In this document: one piece after another, positions 16,391 through 24,336 of the stretch
Numbering within the stretch: the stretch's first letter is position 1
Layout: the number at the start of each line of letters is the position of its first letter
NCBI GenBank assembly: GCA_964442285.1
Contig: CAYTZH010000001.1
Coordinates: 310,001 to 374,000 of the forward strand
Direction: 5' to 3'
Length of the DNA: 64,000 nucleotides
DNA from: CAYTZH01 sp964442285
Lineage (GTDB): Bacteria; Myxococcota_A; UBA9160; JAFDET01
Notes under the pieces: model-generated
What the model was told of the DNA's origin: nothing
Seen by the model: only the letters and a program-made list of their open reading frames with translations
Databases searched by the model: none
Made by a program: the position numbers and the translations under genes

Positions 16391-17323
16391 CTAGGTGCCG
16401 TACACCTTCTGGGGCGGCGCGGCCTTCTGGAGCAGGTCGTGGATGGCGCCGCCCACCTCGTCGGGTGCCCAGCGCTCGCCCTTGTCCACCTCGGGGCCGG
16501 TGCGCCAGCCGTCGGCCAGGCTGATCTTGCCGCCCGCCACCTCGAACACCCGCCCGGTCACCTCGCGCGACTCGGCGCTTCCCAGCCACACCACCAGGGG
16601 CGAGACGTTGGCCGGGTGCATGGCGTCGAAGCCGCTCTCGGGCCGGGCCATCATCTCCGCGAAGACCTCCTCGGTCATTCGCGTCCGGGCCGACGGGGCG
16701 ATGGCGTTGGCCGTGATGCCGTAGCGCCCGAGCTCAGCGGCCTGCACCAGGGTGAGGGCGGCGATCCCGCCCTTGGCCGCGGTGTAGGCGCTCTGGCCGA
16801 TGCTGCCCTGGAGGCCGGCGCCCGAGCTGGTGTTGATGATGCGGGCGTCGACCGCCTCGCCGGCCTTGGACCGGTTGCGCCACCAGGCGCAGGCGTGGCT
16901 CGCCACGGCGTAGTGGCCCTTCAGGTGCACCCGCACCACCGCGTCCCACTCCTCCTCGGAGGTCGAGACGAACATGCGGTCGCGCACGAAGCCGGCGTTG
17001 TTGACCACCACGTCGAGGCGCCCGAAGGCGTCGAGGGCGGTCTTCACCAGGGCGCCGGCCCGGGCGTAGTCGGCCACGTCGGCGCCGTCGGTCACCGCCT
17101 CGCCGCCCTCGGCCCGGATCGTCTGCACCACCTCGTCGGCGGGGCTCTCCCCGCCCGACTCGCCGGCGAGGCTCTCCCCGCCCGACTCGCCGGCGAGGGA
17201 GACGCCCAGGTCGTTCACCACCACCCGGGCGCCCGCCCGGGCGAAGGCCAGGGCGTGCTCGCGTCCGATGCCGCGCCCGGCCCCGGTGACGATCACCACC
17301 CGGCCGTCGCAGAGTCCCGCCAT
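16391..17323 (-). CDS. Short-chain dehydrogenase/reductase (Rv3548c-like), with a 9-residue internal duplication
   Basis: 310 residues. SDR motifs: VIVTGAGRGIGREHALAFARAGA, NNAGFVRDRMF, NTSSGAGLQGS and YTAAKGGIAALT. The long form with NDLG(V) and a C-terminal extension fits the (3R)-hydroxyacyl-CoA dehydrogenase-like SDRs of steroid operons. Between strand 2 and the next helix, the residues LAGESGGES are repeated twice in tandem because of a perfect 27-bp duplication (17144-17197). This enlarges a surface loop and should not break the fold. It lies 1 base upstream of the acyl-CoA dehydrogenase start and directly after fadA6. Confidence 0.8.
   Translation of the reverse strand: MAGLCDGRVVIVTGAGRGIGREHALAFARAGARVVVNDLGVSLAGESGGESLAGESGGESPADEVVQTIRAEGGEAVTDGADVADYARAGALVKTALDAFGRLDVVVNNAGFVRDRMFVSTSEEEWDAVVRVHLKGHYAVASHACAWWRNRSKAGEAVDARIINTSSGAGLQGSIGQSAYTAAKGGIAALTLVQAAELGRYGITANAIAPSARTRMTEEVFAEMMARPESGFDAMHPANVSPLVVWLGSAESREVTGRVFEVAGGKISLADGWRTGPEVDKGERWAPDEVGGAIHDLLQKAAPPQKVYGT
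17144..17197. repeat. Perfect 2 x 27-bp in-frame tandem repeat inside the SDR gene
   Basis: Positions 17144-17170 and 17171-17197 are identical. The duplication encodes LAGESGGES twice on the minus strand and keeps the frame. It looks like a recent slippage or unequal-crossover event. Confidence 0.95.
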
Positions 17324-18475
17324 CTAGAGCCGCTCCAGGATGGTGACGTTCGCCTGTCCGCCGCCCTCGCACATGGTCTGCAGGCCGTAGCGGCATCCGG
17401 GGCGCTCCAGCTCGTTGAGCAGGGTTGTCATGAGGCGGGTGCCCGTGTCGCCGATGGGGTGGCCCAGGTCGATGGCGCCGCCGCTGGGATTCACCTTGGT
17501 CATGTCCGGGTGGAGCTCCTTCTCCCAGGCCAGCACCACCGAGGCGAAGGCCTCGTTGATCTCCACGGCGTCGATGTCGGCCAGGGTCATGCCGGCCTTC
17601 TCGAGGGCGTGCTTCGTCGCCGGGATCGGGGCGGTGAGCATGAAGATCGGGTCGTCCGCCCGCACGGAGATGTGGTGGACCCGGGCGCGGGGCGCCAGGC
17701 CGTGCTGCTTCACCGCCGCCTCCGACGCCACCAGCATCGCGGAGGCGCCGTCGGAGATCTGGCTCGCCACGGCGGCGGTGAGGCGACCGCCCTCCTCCAG
17801 GGTGGGGAGGTTCGCCATCTTCTCCAGGGTCGTGCCGCGCCGGGGGCCCTCGTCGACGGCCACGTCGCCAAAGGGAGCGATCTCGTTCTCGAAGCGCTTC
17901 TCGTCGATGGCGCGGACCGCGCGCTGGTGGCTCTCCAGGGCGAAGCGCTCCATGTCCTCCCGCGAGATGCCCCACTTCTCGGCGATCATCTCGGCGCCCC
18001 GGAACTGGGAGACCTCCTGGGTGCCGTAGCGGTCGACCCAGCCGGTGGAGCCGTGGAAGGGGTTCTCGATGCCCAGGGGCTCCGCGGCGGTCATGGCGTA
18101 GGAGATCGGGATCGTGCTCATGTTCTGCACGCCACCGGCGACGATCAGGTCGCTGGTCCCGCTCATCACCGCCTGGGCGGCGAAGTGCACCGACTGCTGG
18201 CTCGAGCCGCACTGGCGGTCGATGGTGACGCCCGGCACGTGCTGGGGCAGGCCCGCCGCCAGCCAGCAGGTGCGGGCCACGTCGCCCGCCTGGGTCCCGA
18301 CGGTGTCGCAGCAGCCGAAGATCACGTCCTCGACGGCGCCGGGGTCGACGCCGGTGCGGTCCACCAGGGCCTTGATCACGTGGGCCCCGAGGTCGGCCGA
18401 GTGGACGCTGGACAGACCGCCGCCGCGCTTGCCCACGGGCGTGCGGACGGCATCGATGATGTAGGCCTCGGGCAT
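17324..18475 (-). CDS. fadA6: FadA6-like acetyl-CoA acetyltransferase (thiolase)
   Basis: 383 residues. A complete thiolase: TIDRQCGSSQQSVHFAAQ gives the nucleophilic cysteine (about residue 89), NPSGGAIDLGHPIGDTG the histidine, and MCEGGGQANVTILERL the second cysteine and C-terminal loop. FadA6 cleaves the ring-opened C/D-ring product late in HIP degradation, releasing acetyl-CoA. The assignment is supported by the neighbours (ipdABC, echA20, fadE genes). Its ATG follows the upstream thiolase-like gene by 15 bases, and its stop directly precedes the SDR start. Confidence 0.82.
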   Translation of the reverse strand: MPEAYIIDAVRTPVGKRGGGLSSVHSADLGAHVIKALVDRTGVDPGAVEDVIFGCCDTVGTQAGDVARTCWLAAGLPQHVPGVTIDRQCGSSQQSVHFAAQAVMSGTSDLIVAGGVQNMSTIPISYAMTAAEPLGIENPFHGSTGWVDRYGTQEVSQFRGAEMIAEKWGISREDMERFALESHQRAVRAIDEKRFENEIAPFGDVAVDEGPRRGTTLEKMANLPTLEEGGRLTAAVASQISDGASAMLVASEAAVKQHGLAPRARVHHISVRADDPIFMLTAPIPATKHALEKAGMTLADIDAVEINEAFASVVLAWEKELHPDMTKVNPSGGAIDLGHPIGDTGTRLMTTLLNELERPGCRYGLQTMCEGGGQANVTILERL

Positions 18476-18490
18476 GACGTGCTCCTTCCT

Positions 18491-19687
18491 CTACTGCTTG
18501 ACGACGACCGACGAGCCGTGGCCGAAGAGGCCCTGGTTGGCGGTGATGCCCACCCGGGCGCCCTCCACCTGGCGCTCGCCCGCCTCGCCGCGGATCTGCC
18601 AGACCAGCTCGCACACCTGGGCGATGGCCTGGGCGGGCACGGCCTCGCCGAAGCAGCCCAGGCCGCCGCTCGGGTTCACGGGGATGCGGCCGCCGAGGGT
18701 CGTGGCGCCCTCGCGCAGCAGGCGCTCCGCCTCGCCCGGCTTGCACAGGCCGATGTTCTCGTACCAGTCGAGCTCCAGGGCCGAGGAGAGGTCGTAGACC
18801 TCCGCCAGGTCCAGGTCCTCCGGCCCCAGGCCCGCCTCCTCGAAGGCGGCGTGGGGGATGGAGTCCTTGAAGCCCCGATCCGGCGCCGCGATGCCCGCAG
18901 CCGAGTCGGTGGAGAACGCCGGCATGTCGATATAGGTGTCCGGGAAGGTCGGCGTCACGGTCGAGACCGCCGCGACCCGGGGCGCATTCGCCCGGCCGTG
19001 GCGGCGGGCGAAGTCCAGCGACGACACCACCAGGGCCGCGCCGCCGTCGCTGGTGGCGCAGATGTTCAGCAGCCGCAGCGGCGCAGCCACCAGGTTGGAG
19101 GCCAGCACCTCCTCCTCCGTGAACACCTTCTTGTAGCGGGCGTTCGGGTTGTTTGCGCCGTGGCGGCTGTTCTTCACCTTCACGTGGGCGAAGTCGCGCT
19201 CGGTGGCGCCGTAGAGGTCCATGCGCCGCCGGGCGTAGAGCCCGAAGTAGGTGGGGTTGGTGGCGCCCAGCAGGTGGAAGCGCAGCCAATCGGGGTCGAG
19301 CTGGCGCTCGCCCTTGTTCGGGGCGAGGAAGCCCTTGGGCGTGGTGTCGGCCCCGACCACCACCGCCACGTCGCACATGCCGGCCAGGATGCGGGTGCGG
19401 GCCGCCTCCAGGGCCTGGGCGCCGGTGGCGCAGGCGGCGTAGGTGCTCATCACCGGCAGCCCGGTCCAGCCCATGGCCTTGGCGAAGGTCGCGCCCGAGA
19501 CGTAGCCCGGGTAGCCGTTGCGCACGGTGTCGCCGCCGGCGACGAACTCCACCCTGCGCCAGTCCAGGTCGGCGTCCTTCAGGGCCGCCTGGATGGCGTG
19601 CACGCCGTACTCGACGAAGTTCCGGCCCCACTTGCCCCAGGGGTGCATGCCCGCGCCGAGGATCGCGATCTCGTTCTTGCCGCTCAT
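18491..19687 (-). CDS. Thiolase-fold lipid-transfer-type protein (SCP2-thiolase/Ltp2-like)
   Basis: 398 residues. The fold is the SCP2-thiolase type: STYAACATGAQALEAAR places a cysteine at about residue 86, but the histidine-bearing GHP motif of thiolases is replaced by NPSGGLGCFGEAVPAQA. The second conserved His block reads AEVYDLSSALE, with Tyr in place of His. Loss of these residues is seen in aldolase-type members such as Ltp2, which remove side-chain fragments by retro-aldol cleavage together with a DUF35 protein. The DUF35 gene lies 4 bp upstream in the same operon. Thiolysis of a 2-methyl-branched beta-ketoacyl-CoA is an alternative. Confidence 0.75.
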   Translation of the reverse strand: MSGKNEIAILGAGMHPWGKWGRNFVEYGVHAIQAALKDADLDWRRVEFVAGGDTVRNGYPGYVSGATFAKAMGWTGLPVMSTYAACATGAQALEAARTRILAGMCDVAVVVGADTTPKGFLAPNKGERQLDPDWLRFHLLGATNPTYFGLYARRRMDLYGATERDFAHVKVKNSRHGANNPNARYKKVFTEEEVLASNLVAAPLRLLNICATSDGGAALVVSSLDFARRHGRANAPRVAAVSTVTPTFPDTYIDMPAFSTDSAAGIAAPDRGFKDSIPHAAFEEAGLGPEDLDLAEVYDLSSALELDWYENIGLCKPGEAERLLREGATTLGGRIPVNPSGGLGCFGEAVPAQAIAQVCELVWQIRGEAGERQVEGARVGITANQGLFGHGSSVVVKQ

Positions 19688-19691
19688 GCCG

Positions 19692-20144
19692 CTACTCCCG
19701 GGCGCCGGCGGAGCCGTTCGCGGGTCGCCACTTCCACATCACGTACTCGTTCTCGTCGTCCTCGTAGAGAGGGCCCAGCACGAGCTCCATGGGCATGCCC
19801 AGCTCGAGGCGCTCGGGGTCGACGTCCGGCGCGAGCTGGCCGAGCACCACCATGCGCTCCTCGCCGAGCTCGACGGCCGCCACGGTGTAGGGCACGAAGG
19901 GGTCGGGCGAGACGTAGGGCGGCGGCGGTGCGTAGTGGTTGGTGGTGTAGGACCAGAGCTTGCCGGTGCGCGACAGCGCGACCTCCTCGAGGTCGGCGCC
20001 GTCGAAGCCCGGCGCCCGGCTCACCGAGACGTCCTTGGGGAAGAAGTAGGTGCCGCTCCCGGGATCGCGCAGGCCGATCAGCTGCGGGGCTTCCTGGTCG
20101 AGGGTGAACCAGCCTTCGATGGCCGGGACGCGCTTCTTGCTCAT
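19692..20144 (-). CDS. DUF35 OB-fold protein without zinc-ribbon cysteines
   Basis: 150 residues, ATG at 20144 behind a GGAGGAGAGC ribosome site. The C-terminal half has the OB-fold pattern of DUF35 (KLWSYTTNHYAPPP, DPFVPYTVAAVELGEERMVVLGQL). In most DUF35 proteins an N-terminal rubredoxin-like Zn-ribbon with four cysteines precedes this. Here the equivalent segment (RDPGSGTYFFPKD) has none, and the whole protein contains no cysteine. DUF35 proteins form tight complexes with thiolase-like partners encoded next door, as here. It probably supports the 18491-19687 protein, by stabilising it or shaping its CoA-substrate tunnel. Confidence 0.8.
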   Translation of the reverse strand: MSKKRVPAIEGWFTLDQEAPQLIGLRDPGSGTYFFPKDVSVSRAPGFDGADLEEVALSRTGKLWSYTTNHYAPPPPYVSPDPFVPYTVAAVELGEERMVVLGQLAPDVDPERLELGMPMELVLGPLYEDDENEYVMWKWRPANGSAGARE

Positions 20145-20189
20145 GCTCTCCTCCGTCTCCCGGCCGCCCGGCGCCGGGAGCAACGTACC

Positions 20190-21260
20190 TCAGGCCCCGG
20201 GCGGGGCGTAGCCGAAGCTCTCCGCAGGGAGTTCGCCGTCGATGACACCTGCGCACAGCCGCTGGCGGTGCAGCACCGAGTCGCCCCAGGCGAGGTCCAG
20301 GGACCAGGCCCGCTTCATCCACAGGTGCAGATCCTGCTCGTAGGTGTAGCCGATGGCGCCGTGCACCTGGAGCGCCACGTTCGCCGCGTCGCGGGCCGCC
20401 TCGCAGGCGGCGAGCTTCGCCATCGACACGTCCACGGCGCGGGTCGGCACGGCGCGGGCCACGGACCAGGCGGCGCGCACCACGTGGGAGCGGGCGTACT
20501 CGAGGGCCACCCGCACGTCGGCGAGCAGGTGCTTGACCGCCTGGAAGCTCCCGATGGGGACCCCGAACTGGACGCGCTGGCGGGCGTACTCGGCGGCGAG
20601 CGCGATCAGCCGGTCGGCGACGCCCAGGGCCTGGGCCGCGCAGCACAGGGCACCCCGGTCCAGGGCGGCGTCGAGGAGGGCCCGCGCGCGCGGCCCCAGG
20701 GCCAGCTGCCGCGCCCGACCCGGCTCCACGTCGACCCGGAACAGCCGCTGGGAGCCGTCCACCGAGGGCTGGGCCTCCAGGCGCACCGCGTCCGGCTCGG
20801 CGATCCAGAGCGCGTCCTCGCCGCCCACGCCCTCGGCGCCGAGGATCCGGTCGGCCACGTGGGCGTCGGCCACGGTGGGGCTCGCGGGATGGCGCACGGC
20901 CAGGCGCACCGCGCCGGCGGCGACCCCCGGCAGCAGCGCCGCCGCGAGCGCCTCGTCGCCGAGCTCGCGCAAGAGGCCCACGCCGACGGTCGTCCCGACC
21001 AGGGGCTCGGCCAGCGCCACGCGCCCGACCTCCTCCATCACGAGCACCAGGTCCGTCTCGTCGCGACCGAGCCCCTCGTGGGCCTCGGGCACCAGCAGGC
21101 CGGGCAGGCCCAGCTCGGCGAGCTGCTGCCAGAAGCGCGCGGAGCGACCCGTCTCGGTGTCCCACTGCTCGCGCAGCCACGCCGGTGTGCACTCCGCCTC
21201 CAGGAAGTCCCGGGCGGTCTGCTGCAGCAGGCGCTGCTCCTCGTCGAATCCGAAATCCAC
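20190..21260 (-). CDS. Acyl-CoA dehydrogenase, second subunit of a heteromeric pair
   Basis: 356 residues from a GTG at 21260, 2 bases after the stop of the gene before it. It has the acyl-CoA dehydrogenase C-terminal blocks RVQFGVPIGSFQAVKHLLADVRVALEYARS and QVHGAIGYTYEQDLHLWMKRAW. The middle domain is shortened and poorly conserved (AVRLAVRHPASPTVADAHVAD). Such shortened proteins act with a full-length partner as alpha2beta2 enzymes with only two FAD sites in steroid catabolism. The partner is most likely the 21263-22423 product. By size it resembles the FadE32/33 class. The substrate is inferred to be a ring-opened or side-chain acyl-CoA. Confidence 0.8.
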   Translation of the reverse strand: MDFGFDEEQRLLQQTARDFLEAECTPAWLREQWDTETGRSARFWQQLAELGLPGLLVPEAHEGLGRDETDLVLVMEEVGRVALAEPLVGTTVGVGLLRELGDEALAAALLPGVAAGAVRLAVRHPASPTVADAHVADRILGAEGVGGEDALWIAEPDAVRLEAQPSVDGSQRLFRVDVEPGRARQLALGPRARALLDAALDRGALCCAAQALGVADRLIALAAEYARQRVQFGVPIGSFQAVKHLLADVRVALEYARSHVVRAAWSVARAVPTRAVDVSMAKLAACEAARDAANVALQVHGAIGYTYEQDLHLWMKRAWSLDLAWGDSVLHRQRLCAGVIDGELPAESFGYAPPGA

Positions 21261-21262
21261 GG

Positions 21263-22423
21263 CTACTTCCGAGGCAGCCCGAGCAGGCGCTCGGCGATGA
21301 TGTTGCGCTGGATCTGGTTGGTGCCGGCGTAGATCGGGCCCGAGAGGGCGAACACGTAGCCCTCGAGCCACTGGCCGCCTTCGCCGCCGCCGTCGAGGAG
21401 CTCCGCCCGCGGACCGAGCAGCTCGAGCGCCAGCTCGTGCATGCGCACGTCGAGCTCCGACCAGAAGATCTTGTTCAGGCTGGCCTCGGCGCCGATGCCG
21501 CCCCCCGCGAGCAGCCGCGACACCGTCTGGTAGGTGTTGAGGGCGTAGGCCTCGGCGTCCATCCAGCAGCGGGCGACGCGCTCCCGGGCGCCGGGCGCGA
21601 CCGGGGCGCCGCGACGGACGGTCTCGCGGTAGAGCTTCACCAGGCGATGAGCCGTGCTCTGGAAGCGGGCGGGGCTGCGCAGCATCAGGCCGCGCTCGAA
21701 GCCCGCGGTGGCCATGGCCACCTTCCAGCCCTGGCCCTCCTCGCCCAGCAGGTTCTCCACGGGCACGCGAGCGCCGTCGAAGAAGACCTCGGCGAAGGCC
21801 GCCTTGCCGTTCAGCTTCTGGATCGGGCGCACCGTCACGCCGGGGGTGTCGAGAGGCACCAGCACGAAGGACAGTCCGTGATGGCGCTTCGAGTCCGGAT
21901 CGGTGCGGAACAGGCCGAAGAGCCAGTGGGCGTAGGCGCCGCGGCTGGCCCAGGTCTTCTGGCCGTGGATCACGTAGTGGTCGCCGTCGCGGAGGGCCGT
22001 GGTCTGGATGTTGGCCATGTCGCTGCCGGCGTTGGGCTCGGACCAGCCCTGGGCCCAGACCTCCTCCGACGACGCCATGGGCTGCAGGAAGCGCGCCTTC
22101 TGCGCGGGCGTCCCGTACTCCATGAGCGTCGGGCCGAGCAGGAAGATGCCGTTCTGGTTCACCCGTCCGGGGGCGCCCGCCCGGTAGTACTCCTCCTCGA
22201 AGACCAGCCACTCGAGCAGGTCGGCCCCGCGCCCCCCGTACTCCACGGGCCAGGGCACCATGGCGAAGCCGCCGGCGTGGAGCGTCCGCTCCCAGTCCCG
22301 GTGCGCCTCGAAGCCCTCGGGCGTGTCGAAGGAGCGCAGCGGCGCCTTCGGCACGTGGGCCTCGAGCCAGGCCCGGGCCTCCTTGCGGAAGGCCTCCTGC
22401 GCCGGGGTGTAGGCGAGGTTCAT
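21263..22423 (-). CDS. Acyl-CoA dehydrogenase, full-length subunit (FadE31-like)
   Basis: 386 residues. The middle domain is complete (WSEPNAGSDMANIQTTA, HGQKTWASRGAYAHWLFGLFRTD), and the C-terminal FAD-binding block SGPIYAGTNQIQRNIIAERLLGLPRK closely parallels that of the FadE30-like protein. It lies immediately before the shortened dehydrogenase, so the two should form a heterotetramer. Downstream, the 15250-16389 gene may give an alternative partner, mirroring FadE31 with FadE32 or FadE33 in mycobacteria. Upstream is a 63-bp GC-rich palindromic gap, the widest spacer inside this operon. Confidence 0.82.
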   Translation of the reverse strand: MNLAYTPAQEAFRKEARAWLEAHVPKAPLRSFDTPEGFEAHRDWERTLHAGGFAMVPWPVEYGGRGADLLEWLVFEEEYYRAGAPGRVNQNGIFLLGPTLMEYGTPAQKARFLQPMASSEEVWAQGWSEPNAGSDMANIQTTALRDGDHYVIHGQKTWASRGAYAHWLFGLFRTDPDSKRHHGLSFVLVPLDTPGVTVRPIQKLNGKAAFAEVFFDGARVPVENLLGEEGQGWKVAMATAGFERGLMLRSPARFQSTAHRLVKLYRETVRRGAPVAPGARERVARCWMDAEAYALNTYQTVSRLLAGGGIGAEASLNKIFWSELDVRMHELALELLGPRAELLDGGGEGGQWLEGYVFALSGPIYAGTNQIQRNIIAERLLGLPRK

Positions 22424-22486
22424 CCTGTCGACTTCGCTCGCCTACGGCTCGCTGCGCGCGCGGCTCCGCCGCGCTTGCGCTGCCAC
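22424..22486. repeat. GC-rich palindromic extragenic element inside the operon
   Basis: The 63-bp spacer between echA20 and the fadE pair contains GCGCGGC-TCC-GCCGCGC (22458-22474), a 7-bp perfect stem with a 3-base loop, in a run of GCTCGC/GCGC words. No gene or ribosome site explains it beyond the next start. It resembles, from memory, dispersed GC-rich extragenic repeats. It may stabilise or attenuate the operon mRNA. Confidence 0.4.
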
Positions 22487-23245
22487 TCACTTCTTCTCAT
22501 CGAACCGGGCCTCTCGCTTCTCCACGAAGGCGGCGCGGGCCTCCTGGGAGTCGTGCGAGGTGTAGAGCTCGAGGGTGAAGCCCTGCTCGAAGCGGTAGCT
22601 CTTCTTCGGATCGAGCAGCTCGATCCCGTTCAGGGACCACTTGGCCAGGCGCAGGGCCTTCGGGCTCTTGCCGGCGATCTTCGCCGCCAGGGCCCGCGTC
22701 TCGTCCAGGAGCTTCTCCCGGGGCACCACCGACTCGACGCCGCCCAGCCGGTGCACCTCGTGGGCGCCGATGGCCTCGCCCGTGTAGAGCATGCGCCGGG
22801 TCTTCTGCATGCCCACCAGGCGCATCAGATGGGTGGCGGCGCCCAGGGCGCCGCGGTCGATCTCGGGCAGCGAGAAAGTGGCGTCCTCGGAGGCGATCAC
22901 CACGTCCGAGGAGCCGGAGATGCCGATGCCGCCGCCGATGCAGAAGCCGTGCACGGCCGAGATCACCGGCACCGGGCAGTCGTAGAGGGCGGCGAAGCTG
23001 TCGTAGCAGGCGCGGTTCACCTCGACGATCCTGCTGCCGTCGGCGGCCAGCTCCTTCACGTCGACGCCCGCCTGGAAGCCGCGGCCCTCGGCGCGGACGA
23101 TCACGCAGTGGACGTCGTCGCGGCGGCCCATCGCCCCCACGGCGTCGGCGAAGGCGCGCCAGCCGGCGCTGTCCAGGGCGTTCACCGGCGGGTTGTCGAT
23201 GACGACCTCGCCCACGCCGTCGCGGATCTCGGTACGGATGACCAT
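22487..23245 (-). CDS. echA20: EchA20-like enoyl-CoA hydratase/ring hydrolase
   Basis: 252 residues, ATG at 23245 with a GGGAGG ribosome site. Crotonase-fold motifs: VNALDSAGW, the first oxyanion-hole region FQAGVDVKELAAD, and HGFCIGGGIGISGSSDVVIASEDATFSLPEIDRG for the second. EchA20 hydrolytically opens ring D of the HIP-derived CoA ester, and the gene always travels with ipdA/ipdB in steroid degraders, as here. Other crotonase activities cannot be ruled out from motifs alone. It follows ipdC by 10 bases. Confidence 0.85.
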   Translation of the reverse strand: MVIRTEIRDGVGEVVIDNPPVNALDSAGWRAFADAVGAMGRRDDVHCVIVRAEGRGFQAGVDVKELAADGSRIVEVNRACYDSFAALYDCPVPVISAVHGFCIGGGIGISGSSDVVIASEDATFSLPEIDRGALGAATHLMRLVGMQKTRRMLYTGEAIGAHEVHRLGGVESVVPREKLLDETRALAAKIAGKSPKALRLAKWSLNGIELLDPKKSYRFEQGFTLELYTSHDSQEARAAFVEKREARFDEKK

Positions 23246-23255
23246 GGTGCCTCCC

Positions 23256-24317
23256 TCACGCCCCCGGGGCGAGCCGGGCCAGGGTCGCCTCGGCCTCGGA
23301 CACGATGCGCGCCACCAGCTCGGCGCAGGACGGGCGGTCGTCGATCAGGCCGGCCACCGAGCCGCTCGGCAGGTAGCCCCCGACCGGGTCGCCGTCCTGC
23401 ATGGCCCGCTTGGCGAGCATGGGGGCGTTGGCGGCCATGATCATCTGGGAGGCGGAGAGGCGCTCGTGGCGGCGCATGGCCAGGCCGGCGCGCAAGAGCT
23501 CCGGGATCGATGCGCCCGTGGCCTTGCGCAGGCCGAGCGCGTTGCGCAGCGCCAGCAGGCGCTGGGAGAGGGGGCCCGCGCCCTCGAGCCGGCGCAGCAG
23601 CTCGTTGCGGACCATGCGCTGGGGCAGGCCGTCGATCTCCCGACTCACCACCACGTCGTCCACGGTGGCCGCCAGGTAGCGCTGGCTGGTGGCGTCGGGG
23701 ACGGGGCTCTCGCGGGTGAGCAGGAAACGCGTGCCCATGGCCACGCCCTGGGCGCCGAAGGCCAGCGCCGCCACCAGGCCCCGGCCGTCCTTGAAGCCGC
23801 CCGCGGCGATCACGGGGACGCCCACCGCGTCGGCGCAGGCGGGGACCAGCAGCGAGGTGGGCACCGAGCCCGTGTGGCCGCCGCCCTCGCCGCCCTGCAC
23901 GATGATGGCGTCGGCCCCGAGCTTCTCGGCCTTCACCGCGTGCTTGACCGCGCCGCAGGTGGGGATGCAGACGACGCCCGCGCGCTTGAGGTCGGCGATG
24001 CGCTCGGCGTCCGGCGCGCGGTTGTAGCCGGCGGCCTTCACCCCCTGGCGGACGATCGCCTCGGCGATCACGTCGGCCCCGGGGGCGTCCATCAGGAAGT
24101 TCACGCCGAAGGGCCGGTCGGTGCGCTTCTTCACCTCGACGATGGCGTCCTCGACCTGCTCCGGCGGGATCGTGGCGGCGGCCAGGAAGCCGAAGGCGCC
24201 CGCGTTGCTGGCGGCGGCCACCAGCTCGGGCGTGGCCACCCAGCCCATGCCCGTCTGGAGCAGGGGGTAGGGGACCTCGAGCAGGTCGCAGAGGGGCGTG
24301 TGGAGGGGGGAGCGCAC
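23256..24317 (-). CDS. ipdC: IpdC-like flavin-dependent oxidoreductase (nitronate monooxygenase family)
   Basis: 353 residues from a GTG at 24317, 19 bases after the ipdB stop. It is a TIM-barrel FMN protein of the 2-nitropropane dioxygenase family: PLLQTGMGWVATPELVAAASNAGAFGFL at the start, IIVQGGEGGGHTGSVPT around the FMN phosphate and VIAAGGFKDGRGLVAALAFGAQGVAMGTRFL in the barrel. In steroid operons the IpdC/ScdK members act on a C/D-ring CoA intermediate before ring opening. The position after ipdA-ipdB and before echA20 is nearly the order found in mycobacteria, so the assignment is good. Confidence 0.85.
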   Translation of the reverse strand: MRSPLHTPLCDLLEVPYPLLQTGMGWVATPELVAAASNAGAFGFLAAATIPPEQVEDAIVEVKKRTDRPFGVNFLMDAPGADVIAEAIVRQGVKAAGYNRAPDAERIADLKRAGVVCIPTCGAVKHAVKAEKLGADAIIVQGGEGGGHTGSVPTSLLVPACADAVGVPVIAAGGFKDGRGLVAALAFGAQGVAMGTRFLLTRESPVPDATSQRYLAATVDDVVVSREIDGLPQRMVRNELLRRLEGAGPLSQRLLALRNALGLRKATGASIPELLRAGLAMRRHERLSASQMIMAANAPMLAKRAMQDGDPVGGYLPSGSVAGLIDDRPSCAELVARIVSEAEATLARLAPGA

Positions 24318-24336
24318 GTCCGTCTCGGCCCGGGCC

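Noticed and set aside
16292..20107. Plus-strand open frame of more than 1,200 codons
   Set aside because: It is antisense to five clear enzyme genes (two SDR/FadE genes, fadA6, thiolase, DUF35) and contains only His/Gly/Ala/Val-rich sequence without any motif.
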